The translations under genes and the position numbers were made by a program. Below, piece after piece: positions 30,384 through 41,475 of a stretch of 64,000 nt of DNA. Location of the stretch: contig JALJCQ010000017.1 of assembly GCA_023091665.1 (NCBI GenBank), positions 2,790,001-2,854,000 on the forward strand. Direction: 5' to 3'. The stretch is from Pythium myriotylum (lineage: Eukaryota > Oomycota > Peronosporomycetes > Pythiales > Pythiaceae). The notes under the pieces were generated by a model. That model was not told the origin of the DNA, made no database searches, and saw only the letters and a program-made list of their open reading frames with translations. Numbering within the stretch: the stretch's first letter is position 1; every line of letters begins with the position of its first letter.

Positions 30384-30967
30384 CTACCGCACGAGCCACT
30401 TGCCCCCCGTGGATTCGGTGTCTCTGTCGTTCGCTTGCAGCTCCCGCACCATTGTGATGTAGTCATTGCCAGCGGCAGCCGCATTCTCTTCCTCCTTGGC
30501 CTTTTGTTGAGCTGCAAGGCGTTTCATTTCTTCTGCTCGTTTCTGCGCCGCTGCGAGTGCCATGCGCTCCTGCACTGCCCCGATGTTGGAGGCCGAGTTC
30601 GCCTCCGCGGCTTGCGCAGCTGCCTGCAGGAGCTCCTCGCGCTTCTTCCGCTGGAGCTCTTCCTCCTCGGTTCCTTTCTCCGACGACGGCTGATCGTACT
30701 TTGCAGCAGCGTCGGGGTCCCATTCACGAAGCGTCTCGATCACTGGCCGGTGGACTTGCGCGAGAAGATCTTCGGGCAGTTCCCAGTAGCTCCGGTTGTG
30801 GACCATGTTAAAGTAGTACTTGCGCTGCACGCCACAGAGCACGAGACGCGTCAATCGATCGCCCAGAGCAGCCTCTAGCGCTGCCGCCGACGTACGCCGC
30901 TCGCCGCATCGACGTGCTCGGTCCAAATGCCGTTCTTGGCCTTGGCTTCTCCCGCCGTCGTCGCCAT
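30384..30967 (-). CDS. WW-domain protein with glutamine/alanine coiled coil (two exons)
   Basis: Exons 30967-30896 and 30824-30384 encode 170 residues. The 71-bp intron (GTACGT...GTGCAG) splits a WW domain: WTEHVDAASG joins RKYYFNMVHNRSYWELP, giving the two tryptophans, the aromatic YYF block and the terminal proline typical of proline-motif-binding WW modules. The remainder is a charged, Ala/Gln/Glu-rich coiled coil (EEEELQRKKREELLQAAAQA ... KRAEEMKRLAAQQKAKEEEN). Such proteins commonly join splicing or transcription complexes, but there is no more specific match. The gene is divergent from S-adenosylhomocysteinase, 390 bp between starts. Confidence 0.75.
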
Positions 30968-32802
<1,835 letters not shown>

Positions 32803-33108
32803 GCGGATCCCCAGGTCTCGTCCCCAATGCATTTCCCGTGGCGACCGCCAACGCGGCCTTCTAACGGCCCGAAGCCGCGGCTCTCAGTGTGGACGCTTGC
32901 TGTGAAAAAGCAACGAGCGAGTCCCCATTGAGAGCGAGGCTAGTAGTCGACGAGAGAGCATGGCAGTGCTGACTGCGAAACAACGCGGTCCCGCCTTCAG
33001 TGGCGTCCGCGTGCGTTTCGCATCACCACTTTAATTGAATGTTACCTCCTCTCTTTTTCCAATCCACTCTTTGTTTCCTGTTGTCTTGCACTTGTCAGTC
33101 GGCAGCGA
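32803..33108. other. intergenic, 3' regions of convergent AHCY and SNARE genes
   Basis: About 0.3 kb between the convergent stops; nothing beyond untranslated sequence was seen. Confidence 0.5.
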
Positions 33109-33580
33109 TCAGATCACGAGCACGACGATGAGCGCGACAAACTCGAGGAGAATGACGACGTAGTACGCGCACAGCTACAACACGCAGCAAGCTTTAGTTT
33201 CCACGCTCTGTGAGGATTCAGTCCCCAGGATAACAACGCACCGCGCGATGTTTAGAGGCAACTTTCCTGGCCACGGCCGTCTGTGCCACGACGGCCTCTT
33301 GAGTCGTGTCGACCTGGACGGCGATCTGGTCCAGCATTTGGTTTTGGCTCTGCACTTCCTCGTTCGTCGCGACCGCCGCGCTCTTGAGCCGCACGGCTCC
33401 AGCGTACAACGCATCTAGCGTCCTCTCCTGCTCACAAGAAACGTCCCTTTTTGATGAGGGTCTCACATTCGAGCCTGCAGTCCAAGTAGCGTCTACCTGG
33501 TCCTGCGTGGCCTTGGCTATCCGCTCTTGGAGCCGAGGCGTGGACGCTTCGCCATAGTCGTCACCTTGCTCGCCATCCAT
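33109..33580 (-). CDS. Tail-anchored Qc-SNARE, BET1-like (three exons)
   Basis: Exons 33580-33497, 33427-33242 and 33174-33109 encode 111 residues. After a short polar N-terminus (MDGEQGDDYGEASTPRL) the SNARE helix is complete across exon 2 (RTLDALYAGAVRLKSAAVAT, then NEEVQSQNQMLDQIAVQVD), with the ionic-layer Gln in the EVQSQNQ stretch, so it is a Q-SNARE of the Qc/BET1 style. The third exon supplies the membrane anchor (YYVVILLEFVALIVVLVI), ending two residues after the helix as in BET1. Introns have GTAGAC and GTGCGT donors. It is expected to act in ER-Golgi or intra-Golgi vesicle fusion; SFT1 or another Qc SNARE is the alternative. The anchor exon is too short to be noticed as an open frame alone. 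Confidence 0.8.
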
Positions 33581-34129
33581 CTTGTCGAGAACTTCCACTT
33601 CTGATGTGAGACCTGGCGCGAGAAGACTCCGACCAGGACGCCCGAAAATAGAGTGCCATCAAACACTGCCGCCCAAGAAATCGAACCAGAAGTTGTGTCG
33701 GACCACTCGGATCGGGAATATGGTGTTGTGGCTCTAGAATCTACGGAGCTACGGTCGAGCTCTAAACACGCTTTCTTCAAGTGCTGCCAGATTTTTCGAC
33801 AGTAAAGGGCCGAGTAACTAGCTAGCTTATTCCCTCCAAATTGTGCGGATGAACAATTCACAAGGGCCAATGCGGCAGGACTTTATTTGCTAGTTATTGA
33901 GACGGCTCAACCCTGGACGCGACATCCATAGCGGAATCGAAACACCACAACATTCGTCGTCATTCGTGTGTCGTAACACACGACGAAAAGCTTTTCGCAG
34001 CGGAGCATGTCTACCATGATCCGTTCCGTTCCTTCGCCATATCGTCAATTGAAGCAACACCCCTGAAGTCAATCAGACAGAACCTGGTCAACCCGAGCGA
34101 GGAGTAGTGCCCAATACGCACATATCGCT
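33581..34129. other. AT-richer flank of the CRN pseudogene, no gene recognised
   Basis: Half a kilobase between the SNARE start and recognisable CRN sequence. Its base composition resembles the pseudogene more than the housekeeping neighbours, so decayed CRN 3' sequence may extend here, but no motif could be read. Confidence 0.4.
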
Positions 34130-35391
34130 CGATGTGTTCAGCCAAGTTGCTGGCTTATTCGAAAAACTCGATGCCCAAAAGCGTTCAAGCTCGTCCGTGC
34201 CAAGGGTTTCCAAGTTGGAAACCCGTTGGAAGTCCCAACGCTTTGCAGCATACGAATCCACTTGGAAGGCGATGGAAGCTCACTTGTTTCGCGAGACATT
34301 GACTTCATTAAGGGTATGAATGGCAGTCGCACAGAGACCAACGTGCCCATCCGGCAGCTCTTCCAAGTAGCCACAGAACGCCTCCATCGCAGACGACGAC
34401 CACCCTTCAAAGCACTCGATCTCCTTGAGCCACTTGGCCGTACTCGGAGACTTCGGCATGACTGAAGTTGATCAGGTCGGCGATCGTTTCGTCGAACAAG
34501 ATTGAAGCAGCAAGCTGCGAATGCTCCCAGTCAGAGCCATACACTGCAAACATCAAGACTCTGACCCTTAGGCTGCGTTGTTGAGAATAAACTCGAACGG
34601 ATTTGCAACTCGAAGAAGATGCTCCATTTTCATAGATCACTTGCGTCTCATCCAGCACCAAACACACCGTATAGCCTGACGCGGGAAGATCTCGAGTCGC
34701 TTTGCTCCAGTTGATCATGCAACGTTTCTTGAAAATTTCCGCATATGTCGAATTGTTGGGTATTGCCAACAGCGAAGTTGATCACAGCCATGTTGTTTTT
34801 CTTCTCGATGTGTCTTTTCCGCTGACTAGCGTCGCCAGTTATGTTTTACCAGTCATTAGCGAGCTTTTCATCAGCAGAATGTGCGTTTCTTCGAGTCGGC
34901 GGGTGATATCGGCGGTGAGAGTGATCCGAGGGAGAGTTCGAGGATCTTCCAGATCAATGCCTTCTCACGGCACAATCTGCCATACCAGACTTCGCGTGCG
35001 ACGGTATTCACTCGCTGTGACAACACTGGCAGAGCCACCTCTTTAGTCGGAACCACCGCCAGCAGGATTTGCCTCCTCACTGGCATCGGCATCTCCCTGT
35101 CATCCAACCAATCCTGAATACTCCACGTCGCCTTCATTTGTTCTCTATCCATAACCGCTTGAATATTGTCATGAACAGCCCCTTACACCAGTCGCAGCAT
35201 AGCATGATCGTCGTCTGGCAGCCACGCGGCTCGCTTCTTGGCGAAGACACTAATAGCTTGAACAACGCAAAGTCATACTTCTGCTTGTTCGCGATCACTT
35301 CCTTCAAGCCATTATCTGTGTCGTTTTCTTTGGTCTACACAAAGAACGCGCATCCTGCAGCGCCAACTGATGCACAGAAGAGCTTCATCAT
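34130..35391 (-). pseudogene. Crinkler (CRN) effector pseudogene
   Basis: Blocks of a CRN protein are readable on the minus strand in several frames. The ATG at 35,391 opens MMKLFCASVGAAGCAF, the standard CRN start, but a TAG follows after 18 codons. Downstream come, in other frames, an LFLAK-equivalent (SVFAKK), AWLPDDD, a second stop, then DREQMKATWSIQDWLDDREM and PMPVRRQILLAVVP, matching the DWL region that ends CRN N-termini. The C-terminal part (34,770-34,407) has a Walker-B-like strand CLVLDETQVIYENG and RVLMFAVYGS, as in CRN NTPase-type effector domains, and a last block (CGYLEELPDGHVGLCATAIH) near 34,390-34,300 before a further stop. At least three stops and several frame changes make it a decayed gene. 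CRNs are host-nuclear effectors; ends are approximate. Confidence 0.78.
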
Positions 35392-35703
35392 CTTTCTGTT
35401 TTCAGGATAACCCTCCATAATGTCAAGAACCACCAAAAATCGAGTAAGCTTACCGTCAAACAGATAATGGTCGTCTCGTGATACGTGCCAGCCGATAGAA
35501 CTGTGAAATTGCTCTTCCTTTTCGTATCGATTGTGTTCTTTCGTGCAAGGAGCGCAGACCCGGCGAGAAGGCTCCACCCACAACGCCCGAAAGTAGAGCT
35601 CTGCATCAAAAGACGATATCGGCAACAAATTGGCAGCGAACTCACCAGACTACTGTCGTGGATTCAACATGATGGTGGTCCTTCCCTACTTGTCTCCTAA
35701 CGC
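35392..35703. other. intergenic, upstream of CRN pseudogene and downstream of GH5 gene
   Basis: About 0.3 kb. An open frame runs through into the CRN start from upstream but shows no similarity to any known protein. Confidence 0.4.
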
Positions 35704-37788
35704 CTACGCGCGGTCGATGGGGTTGTACTGGGCGCGGCGGCGGTGCTGGGCGAAGCGCACGGCCACGATGGCGACGGCGGCCAGCACGGCGACGCCGCCG
35801 ATGATGAGCGAGAGCAGCCCCGTCTTGTCCGCGGCCGACGCGCCGTCGCCGGCCGTGCTCTTGGCGACGATCTCGACGGGCTCGCTGTCCGGCGGCGGCG
35901 CCTCGACGGGGATGTTGAGCAGGTGGGCGGCGCCGCCGAAGTCGCACGTGGCGCCCTTGAGGCGGTAGAGCTGCCAGTAGGCGTTGAAGGCGTAGTCGGC
36001 CTGGTCCTCGAGCGACGGGAGGCGGTCTTCGAGTCCCGTGCAGTCGACGCCGTCGGCGTTACAGGCGTAGGCGAGGCCGTTCTTGAGCTCGAAGGGCTTG
36101 ACGCCGCGCTTGGCTCGGCAGACGAACTCGCCGCGGTCCTCCTTGTCGCACGACTCGAAGACGCCGTCGTCGGGCGAGTAGTCGGAGACGTTCTTGGGGA
36201 AGGCGCCGAGGCGGATGAGCTGCAAAAAGTCCCACCGCGTGTCGAGCTCCGTCTTGAAGTTCCAGAAGTACCATCCGTGGCCGACGGCGAAGGCGTTGAG
36301 CTTCTTGAGGTTGAGGTTCTTGATGAAGTCGATCTCGTCCTCGGGCTTGGTCTGGCCGAAGGTGAGGTTGCTGTTGACGGGGCAGAGCCCGAAGGACGGG
36401 CCGGACGTGCCCGTGCCGTAGGGCCCCTGGATGGGCTTGGTGACGTCGAGCGGCGTGCCCGGGAAGCCCTTCCCGAGGTACGGGCTCTCGACGGGGCACT
36501 TTTTGAGCTGGCAGATGACCTTGGGGAAGCCCGGGAGGTTGTCGTTGAAGCCGTTGAGCCACATGGCGCAGTTGTCGGTGCCGAGCGACCACTCGCCGAC
36601 GATGACGGGCATGAGCGAGTTCTCCATGTCGCCGATGGTGTACTTTTGCTGGCAGGCGTTGGCGAAGAAGTCGGCCTTGGTGCCCGGGTTCATCCACGCC
36701 TGGTAGATGTGCGTGTCGAGCGCGATGTCGGGACAGCCCTTCATGAACTCGGACCAGTACTGCACGCCGAAGCGGAACGAGTCGTGGAGCACGAACTTCC
36801 AGTCGGGCGCCAGCGCCTTGACGCGCTTGTAGCTCTTCCAGTAGTAGTCCTTGAGCACCTGGATGGGCGTGAGCTCCCACGGCTCGTTCACCGGCTGGAG
36901 ACCGAGGATCGCCGGGTGCTTGGCGTACCGCGTGATGATGTTTTCGACGGCGCGCAGCGACTGGTTCAAGTTGGCGTAGTTGATCATCGAGTAGTTGCGG
37001 TTCACCGGGTCGTACGTGCCGGCCCACTCGGCCTGTCGGATCGGCCAGTGCTCGAACGTCGTCGTGCCCACGGGCTGCGTGCTCGCGATCGACGTCCACT
37101 TGACGGCCGCCGTGCGCCCGCTGTTGTCGAAGCCGTTCTGCGAGCCCACGAGCCCGTGGATGTCAATCAGAATGTCGATGTTGTACTTGAGCGCCAGGTC
37201 CAACACGCGGTCGAGCTCCTCCACGGCGCCGTCCGTGCAGCCGATGAACGGCTCATAGGGCGTGAACATCCAGTCGCCGACGGGCACGCGGAGCGAGTTG
37301 ACGCCGGCCGCCGCCATCTCGGCGATGTCGGCCTCGGTGACCCAGTTGGCCCAGTGGATGCGCAGCTGGCGGTTGGCTTCTTCCGGGCCGAGCGCCGTGC
37401 AGAACGTGTACGAGTCCATGCCCGTCTTCTCGGGCGCCTTGTCGCCGAAGCGCTCCTGCGTGCCGAGGAACTGGTAGAAGAGCGAGGGCGTGATCCAGGG
37501 CTCGAGCACGAGCCAGCCGCCGAGGTTGGCGCCGCGCACCTGGCGGTTGAAGGGCGTCGCGTGCGTGTCGTGGGAGCACGTCTGCGTCGCGTCGTCGGCC
37601 GTGAAGCTCGAGAAGTTGGCCGAGGCCGCCGCGAAGCGCGGGTCCTGCTCGTGCTCCCAGTACCACTTGAGGTCCGCGGGCGCCGGCGTGGGCGGCGCGA
37701 CCGACGGCGGCGGCGTCGGGTTCTCGTCGGCGGCCACGCGCGCCGCCAGCGCCGTCAGCGCCGCGAGCGCCGTGAGAGGGGCCAGCAT
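35704..37788 (-). CDS. GH5 exo-1,3-beta-glucanase, membrane anchored
   Basis: A 694-residue glycoside hydrolase family 5 enzyme acting on beta-1,3-glucan, the main wall and storage polymer of oomycetes. Residues 1-21 are a signal peptide (LTALAALTALAARVAA), followed by a Pro-rich linker. The catalytic domain opens with VRGANLGGWLVLEPWITPSL; the acid/base glutamate is in LGLQPVNEPWEL and the nucleophile in PVIVGEWSLG, with GVNSLRVPVGDW and IDILIDIHGLVGSQNGFDN also conserved. After a Cys-containing extension (GVFESCDKEDRGEFVC) a single C-terminal helix (LLSLIIGGVAVLAAVAIVAV) and a basic tail anchor it in the plasma membrane. GC3 is very high; the long antisense open frame is a by-product. Likely role: wall remodelling or host-glucan breakdown. 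Confidence 0.92.
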   Translation of the reverse strand: MLAPLTALAALTALAARVAADENPTPPPSVAPPTPAPADLKWYWEHEQDPRFAAASANFSSFTADDATQTCSHDTHATPFNRQVRGANLGGWLVLEPWITPSLFYQFLGTQERFGDKAPEKTGMDSYTFCTALGPEEANRQLRIHWANWVTEADIAEMAAAGVNSLRVPVGDWMFTPYEPFIGCTDGAVEELDRVLDLALKYNIDILIDIHGLVGSQNGFDNSGRTAAVKWTSIASTQPVGTTTFEHWPIRQAEWAGTYDPVNRNYSMINYANLNQSLRAVENIITRYAKHPAILGLQPVNEPWELTPIQVLKDYYWKSYKRVKALAPDWKFVLHDSFRFGVQYWSEFMKGCPDIALDTHIYQAWMNPGTKADFFANACQQKYTIGDMENSLMPVIVGEWSLGTDNCAMWLNGFNDNLPGFPKVICQLKKCPVESPYLGKGFPGTPLDVTKPIQGPYGTGTSGPSFGLCPVNSNLTFGQTKPEDEIDFIKNLNLKKLNAFAVGHGWYFWNFKTELDTRWDFLQLIRLGAFPKNVSDYSPDDGVFESCDKEDRGEFVCRAKRGVKPFELKNGLAYACNADGVDCTGLEDRLPSLEDQADYAFNAYWQLYRLKGATCDFGGAAHLLNIPVEAPPPDSEPVEIVAKSTAGDGASAADKTGLLSLIIGGVAVLAAVAIVAVRFAQHRRRAQYNPIDRA

Positions 37789-39026
37789 CTTGTGAGGGGC
37801 TCCGGGGGGCGACGGCCGAAGGATCTTGTTGGATCGTTGGCGAATCCGAGAGTGGCGCTCGCCAACGTTGGCGCGACTGTGACTGTTGGCGTCGTGTTGT
37901 CGGCGTCCGGCAAGGGATACAGGTTACGCTCGGGAGGTCTGGTTTCTCGCAGCGAAGAAGATCGCGCAGGTCGGGTCGTTGGCTTGTTGGCGTGTACCCC
38001 CGTGGAGGAAAGTAATCACATATAAAAGCTGCACCTAAATCAGAAATTACGGGAGTAATCACGACGAAACGGGCCGCGGAAATGGACGTACCCGTGACCT
38101 ACTTTTCACATACAAAAAGCAAGTTAATCGGACCCAACCCGGGTCAAACCCGTTTATTAGGCGGGCTATGGCCTCCAAGCAGAATCTCGCGCGGAAAAGT
38201 TGGACCGCGTTTCGAATTCCCACGGGTGCATAAAACGGCCACGACTTCCTTGAAGTTTTTTCTCCGTGGAGGAGGGATGCCAGGCAGTCGGTTGGCGTCG
38301 TGAAGTCTCACGTGGCAAACGCCAACGCGAAGGAATCCAACAGACCAACTTAGAGAAATCCAACAAACCCAACCTAGCAACAAAACCAATCTAGAGAAAG
38401 CCAACAAACCCAACCTACAGTCGGGGTCCTCTTGACCTGTATCTGCTTCGCTCCTCCGTGTCTCGCTCTCTGTGTTCCGCTGTTGCTCGATCTTTCGCAG
38501 CGAATGCGCCATTCGCCACGTCGATGACGCGCAGACGTGGCCCCTCGCGCCCCTCGTGATTCGTCGTGATTGCCGCCGCGACGAGCTCATTGGCTCCTCG
38601 TCCCGTGTGACACGTGCGACAGTCGACGCACTTGAAGAGATCTGGAGCTTTGGTGCTTTGGGTCTCACGTGGAACACGCCTCGAGCGCCGGACTGTGTTC
38701 TCTTCCTGGCCGTTTGGGGTCTCGCGCGAAAAGCTTGAAGCCGCCGAGTGTTTGACGGCGAAGAATCTCTTGATGAGCTCACGTCGAGGCAAGTGATGGG
38801 GCGCGGACTGTGTTGCTTCTAGAAGACGATCCGAGACCAGGCTCCATGGGACAGTTGCAAGCAGCGCTTCGAGATTGTTCAGTTGGAGCGCCGTGTCGCC
38901 CAACGGCCTTCCTCCAAGCACCCACGCTGCTGACGATGGCTCTGCTCAACTGTTTCATTTCTGCAATCGCCTCCCATCACCAAGACTTCACTAACGTTAC
39001 GCTATCTTTATACCGCCCGTCGCACC
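37789..39026. other. intergenic region between divergent GH5 and PCMT genes
   Basis: About 1.2 kb. A minus-strand open frame (38,415-38,921) is rich in Arg and Ser and has no recognisable domain; it is not called. The interval contains the small repeat cluster at 38,332-38,420 and presumably both promoters. Confidence 0.45.
38332..38420. repeat. Imperfect tandem repeat, (G)AAATCCAACAAACCCAACCTA-type unit
   Basis: Three degenerate units beginning GGAATCCAACAGACC, GAAATCCAACAAACCC and GAAAGCCAACAAACCC follow one another, with the middle unit extended by CAACAAAACCAATCTAGA. The strand bias (almost no G) is unlike the surroundings. Confidence 0.6.
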
Positions 39027-39743
39027 ATGTCATTCTGGCCATGTAGCTCCTCGACCAACCAAGGGCTAGTCGATAACCTTTGCAAGACGGGCGTCATTCA
39101 GTCCGAGGCGGTCTATGAAGCCATGCGAAGCGTCGACCGCGCCAAGTACATGCAGGAAGAGTCGCCGTTGGGCGTGCCCGTCGGCCCACTGACCGCCTAC
39201 TGCGACGCGCCTCATCCGATTGGCTTCAACCAGACCATCTCGGCCCCACACATGCACGCCCACGCGCTGGAGCTCGGCTACAGCGCAATTCGCGACGTCT
39301 CGCGACCGCGAATCTTGGACGTCGGCGCCGGTTCCGGCTACCTGACGTCGTGTCTCGGACGCCTCGTGGAAGACAAGGACGGCCGCGTATTCGGCCTCGA
39401 AGTCATCTCAGCGCTTGCTCAGTTCGCCAAGAAGAACATCCAGAACGCCGACGGTGAGTTGCTCGACAAAGGAATCGTGTCGGTCCACACTGGAAATGGC
39501 TGGGACGGACTGCCCAACGAGGCTCCGTTCCACTACATCCATGTTGGTGCGGCGGCGGAGCAGGCTCCTCAGAGTCTGATGGACCAACTCGCGGACAACG
39601 GTCGACTAGTGGTGCCGATTGACCAAGAACGCGGCGGCCAGATCCTAGTGGAGATCACGCGCCACGGCAACACGTTCTCACAACGCCGTCTCATGAATGT
39701 GTGCTACGTGCCACTGATCCGTCCACGCAAGCCAAGTCTGTAG
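39027..39743 (+). CDS. PCMT1: Protein-L-isoaspartate(D-aspartate) O-methyltransferase
   Basis: A 238-residue methyltransferase that repairs isoaspartyl residues in aged proteins using S-adenosylmethionine. The N-terminal part (NQGLVDNLCKTGVIQSEAVY, VDRAKYM) and the IGFNQTISAPHMHAHALELG block are diagnostic of the PCMT family; the SAM site is ILDVGAGSGYLTSCLGRL; VVPIDQERGGQILVEITR follows as expected. The ATG at 39027 gives MSFWPCSSSTNQG; the length agrees with eukaryotic PCMT. Single exon. Its 3' region is one half of the short inverted duplicate, implying that its ancestral 3' neighbour was the cystatin-like gene. Confidence 0.95.
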   Translation: MSFWPCSSSTNQGLVDNLCKTGVIQSEAVYEAMRSVDRAKYMQEESPLGVPVGPLTAYCDAPHPIGFNQTISAPHMHAHALELGYSAIRDVSRPRILDVGAGSGYLTSCLGRLVEDKDGRVFGLEVISALAQFAKKNIQNADGELLDKGIVSVHTGNGWDGLPNEAPFHYIHVGAAAEQAPQSLMDQLADNGRLVVPIDQERGGQILVEITRHGNTFSQRRLMNVCYVPLIRPRKPSL

Positions 39744-39758
39744 CAAGTGGGAGATGAC

Positions 39759-39813
39759 AGCGATCCCAATTCCATCAGGTAGGCATGTTGTAGTTAATAT
39801 GATTGTGGGTTTT
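39759..39813 (-). repeat. Short inverted duplicate 's', copy 2
   Basis: The counterpart of 23,831-23,889, starting 15 bp after the PCMT stop codon. Read on the minus strand it contains CCCACAATCATATTA then ACTACAACATG. See the inversion finding. Confidence 0.7.
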
Positions 39814-40713
39814 ATGACAAGTGACAAAGAATGACTGTATTCCTAGGGTTGAACTACCCCACTCTAGTTTGTCTATCGACGGGACGTCATTGTTGTACCG
39901 AATCGTATAGTTTGGGTATGGTTGAAAGTACTGGATCGTTCGCCCTACGGCTGGGATCGCCTGCTGGACGCCTTTAGACAGATCGGACGGGAGCTTGTAC
40001 TCGTAAGGCAAAGTGAACTTCCATCGCACGTCCTCCTTGATCTTCTCCTGAAACATCTTGATCTGGTCTTGGGTCATGTTAATATGCAAGCCCAGCTCGG
40101 TCTCGTTCATGGCCGTGATGTTCTTCATATACAGTTTGAATTGGATGTACTGCTCCAGTCCGCCAAACAGAAGCGTATGGAGGTTGCGCTTGAGGTTCTT
40201 GATCACGTAGGTGCCGAGGGACTCGGTCCAGAAGTGGCGCAACTGCTCGTGCCACTGCGCTCGTACGCTTTGAGCACGCAGCGAGAGGCCGTAGTCCATA
40301 GGCGAGACGACGTGGTCGATGATATCTTTGCGCCGCTTGACCATCTCCTTTCGCAGCGCGCGCGTGTCGCCCGTGACGTACCAGCGGATCCACCAGGGCA
40401 CGCGATTCATGGTGTTGCTGCGCCACTCTTCAAGTGTGAACGGAGGGATCGTGTACTCCGGATTGGCGACCCAAGAACCGTTGGGCGCACGCATCTTGGC
40501 CATGAGGTAGAAGAACGGGTGGTCTGCGATGTACCAGTCGTCCTTGGCGCTCGCGTTGAGGTCGAGCGGGTTCGCAATCGCGCTGGAGTTGGTCGCTCGG
40601 GGCGGCGGCGTGCCTTTGTAGATCGTCGCGTGGAAGTCCGACGCGTCCACCAGCATCGCGATGGCAGCAACGAGCCCAGCAGTCACCAAGACGAGTAGGC
40701 TCTGCAGTGCCAT
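39775..40713 (-). pseudogene. 3'-truncated, chimeric copy of the large unknown gene
   Basis: Starts with the same MALQSLLVLVTAG signal segment and is identical in protein to the complete gene at 24.4 kb for about 265 residues, with one substitution (PYPNYTI for PYANYTI). Just after IRY the similarity ends at the duplication boundary, and the frame runs on for about 40 unrelated residues drawn from the region behind PCMT, stopping inside the short duplicate. It has kept promoter, start and signal peptide, so a shortened 312-residue secreted product is possible, but it lacks 540 residues of the parent. Differences are concentrated in the last 235 bp and are mostly synonymous. Confidence 0.8.
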
Positions 40714-41181
40714 GGTCCAGGTAGATCACGTGGATGGTTGGAAGTTCGCAGTATCGGACGTTGGTGGGCTTGCGACCTGAGGGCTTGAGTTCGGAGACAG
40801 CAAAAGCCAAAGTAACCAACACAACAGAGAGAGAGAGAGGGAGGGAGAGTCTGTGCTCTAGGGTATTTGCATTCACCGTTTGTGCGTTCGTTCTTCTTGT
40901 CCGACCGCCTTTCTCGCCTCTTTGTTCGTGTCTTGTTCTGAACAAGAGTTCTACCGACGGCCGGCCGCTTTCTTGGCGACGCGCGCGTAGCACTGCTTGA
41001 GCTTCTCGAACTCGGCCTCGCACGCCGAGCGGTTGACGCCGCCCGTGATGTTGGCGACGCAGGCGCCGTAGACGTGGATCTACCAAGCACGAGAAAAAGC
41101 GTCATTTTCTCAGCGACCAGAGGCGTGGAAAGCGCCGGAACAGCGCGGACACGCACGTCCTGCGGGCACTCGGCGAGCATC
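39895..41181 (-). repeat. Large inverted duplicate 'X', copy 2
   Basis: Inverted counterpart of 23,895-25,186. The 5-bp length difference is accounted for by the CCCG insertion, one TC repeat unit and one A. This copy extends the intact NDUFAF8-like gene on its right side and truncates the large unknown gene on its left. Confidence 0.92.
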
Positions 41182-41252
41182 TGCGCGAAATGCTGACTCA
41201 GACGCGTCACGGGGCGTCGCGACGCGCCCGACGCCGGCGTCGCGGGAGGCAT
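40951..41252 (-). CDS. NDUFAF8: NDUFAF8-like twin CX9C protein, complex I assembly (two exons)
   Basis: Exons 41252-41157 and 41079-40951 encode 74 residues, the same length as animal NDUFAF8 (C17orf89); the 77-bp intron (GTGCGT...TTGGTAG, phase 0) falls inside the first CX9C. After splicing the two motifs are C-PQDIHVYGA-C and C-EAEFEKLKQ-C, the twin CX9C hairpin of intermembrane-space proteins imported by the MIA pathway, though NDUFAF8 itself works with NDUFAF5 in complex I assembly. The N-terminus (MPPATPASGASRRPVTRLSQ) is followed by HFAQMLAEC, matching the family's FPERLAAC segment; the tail CYARVAKK also fits. It is divergent from the second Sds3-like gene, 223 bp between starts. Confidence 0.78.
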
Positions 41253-41475
41253 TCTCGACGGCGAGTGGAAGATGCGTCGATGCTGGTTCGAAGATTGACC
41301 ACATGCGCATTTCATCCAATGGAAACATCTCATGGTACATTTTAAGCCAATCATAACGTGTCATTTTAGTAGAGGGAGGGGTCTCCTCCCTCTACAACGA
41401 CATGGCGCCAAAAGGGTGTGTGTCGCTCGCTGGCCAATTCCGTGAGCATCATCCGGTGAGGAGCTACGCGACGCC

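Noticed and set aside
35743..38025. 760-codon open frame antisense to the GH5 gene
   Set aside because: Again explained by high GC3 of the sense gene; the product is Val/Arg/Leu/Asp-rich and unlike any protein, while the sense strand has catalytic motifs, a signal peptide and an anchor.
38415..38921. 168-codon minus-strand open frame
   Set aside because: Arg/Ser-rich composition, no domain and no splice partner; it overlaps the skewed repeat cluster.
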